Shown here: positions 34,204 through 34,280 of the stretch, in pieces
Numbering within the stretch: the first letter of the stretch is position 1
Layout: every line of letters begins with the position of its first letter
Assembly: GCA_946477995.1 (NCBI GenBank)
Contig: CAMLAI010000010.1
Coordinates: 1 to 34,280, forward strand
DNA: 34,280 nucleotides
Source: an uncultured Gilliamella sp.
GTDB taxonomy: Bacteria > Pseudomonadota > Gammaproteobacteria > Enterobacterales > Orbaceae
Direction: 5' to 3'
Program-made: the position numbers and the translations under genes
The notes under the pieces: model-generated
The model's database searches: none
What the model was told of the DNA's origin: nothing
The model's input: the letters and a program-made list of their open reading frames with translations, nothing else

Positions 34204-34280
34204 TTATTGATTAATATAGGTGGTAATAATATTCGCTAAATTTGGTTTTTGCCATTTTGCGGTCAGCACAAAATTAGGCA
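34204..34280 (-). CDS. Unrecognised gene, last 24 codons only
   Basis: The - strand is open from the window edge to a TAA at 34204-34206, giving a C-terminus that includes VLTAKWQKPNLANIITTYIN. The amphipathic, protein-like composition and the terminator just downstream support a real gene running off the window. The fragment is too short for a family call. Confidence 0.55.
   Translation of the reverse strand, partial: PNFVLTAKWQKPNLANIITTYINQ

Overview
The window is AT-rich bacterial chromosome with dense, short-spaced genes. The recognisable proteins (YejM, FabA with its YcbZ-type Lon-like neighbour, YcgL/YcgN, YggS/YggT, MarC, KdsB/YcaR/LpxK) are clearly gammaproteobacterial and close to enterobacterial versions. 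The use of PdxS/PdxT for vitamin B6, AsnA, low GC and small DUF5339-type and DUF1161-type secreted proteins suggest Orbaceae (the Gilliamella/Frischella group of insect-gut symbionts) or a Pasteurellaceae-like relative. That assignment is inference; no rRNA or other phylogenetic marker was tested.

Region 1 (1-10300) is a type I secretion locus: the 3' end of an HlyD-type membrane-fusion protein, two consecutive giant RTX-repeat proteins (1296 and 1307 aa), and an HlyB/LapB-type ABC exporter, all on the + strand with 15-27 bp gaps and a strong terminator at the end. The two RTX proteins are collinear paralogues with the same N-terminal prefix, acidic linker, beta-domain, ten roughly 80-90 residue modules and C-terminal tail. 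The ABC protein keeps Walker A but has lost the signature motif, the catalytic Glu after Walker B and the switch His. This degenerate exporter with paired substrates is the best candidate for an undescribed system in the window.

Region 2 (10560-13300) is the envelope operon lpxK-ycaR-kdsB plus a DUF2461 gene, with the secretion locus sitting where msbA lies in E. coli. Region 3 (13300-21430) is housekeeping: marC and ssb (-), corA, glk, ycgL-ycgN (+), yggT and yggS (-), then a pilT/yggR-like ATPase, proC and a CspA-family gene with a long structured leader (+). Region 4 (21480-27050) holds a small secreted protein, a secreted SNase-like nuclease (-), fabA and a Lon-like protease (-), and yejM (+), so fatty-acid and LPS control genes lie close together.

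Region 5 (27250-31533) is a vitamin B6 unit: pdxS-pdxT (-) divergent from a MocR/PdxR regulator, followed by an MFS transporter on the regulator's strand. The divergent spacer carries a dyad with a -10 hexamer embedded in it. Region 6 (31530-34280) carries a SemiSWEET sugar transporter with a TTG start, a DUF1161 secreted protein, asnA (-) and, at the right edge, the last 24 codons of an unrecognised - strand gene followed by a terminator.
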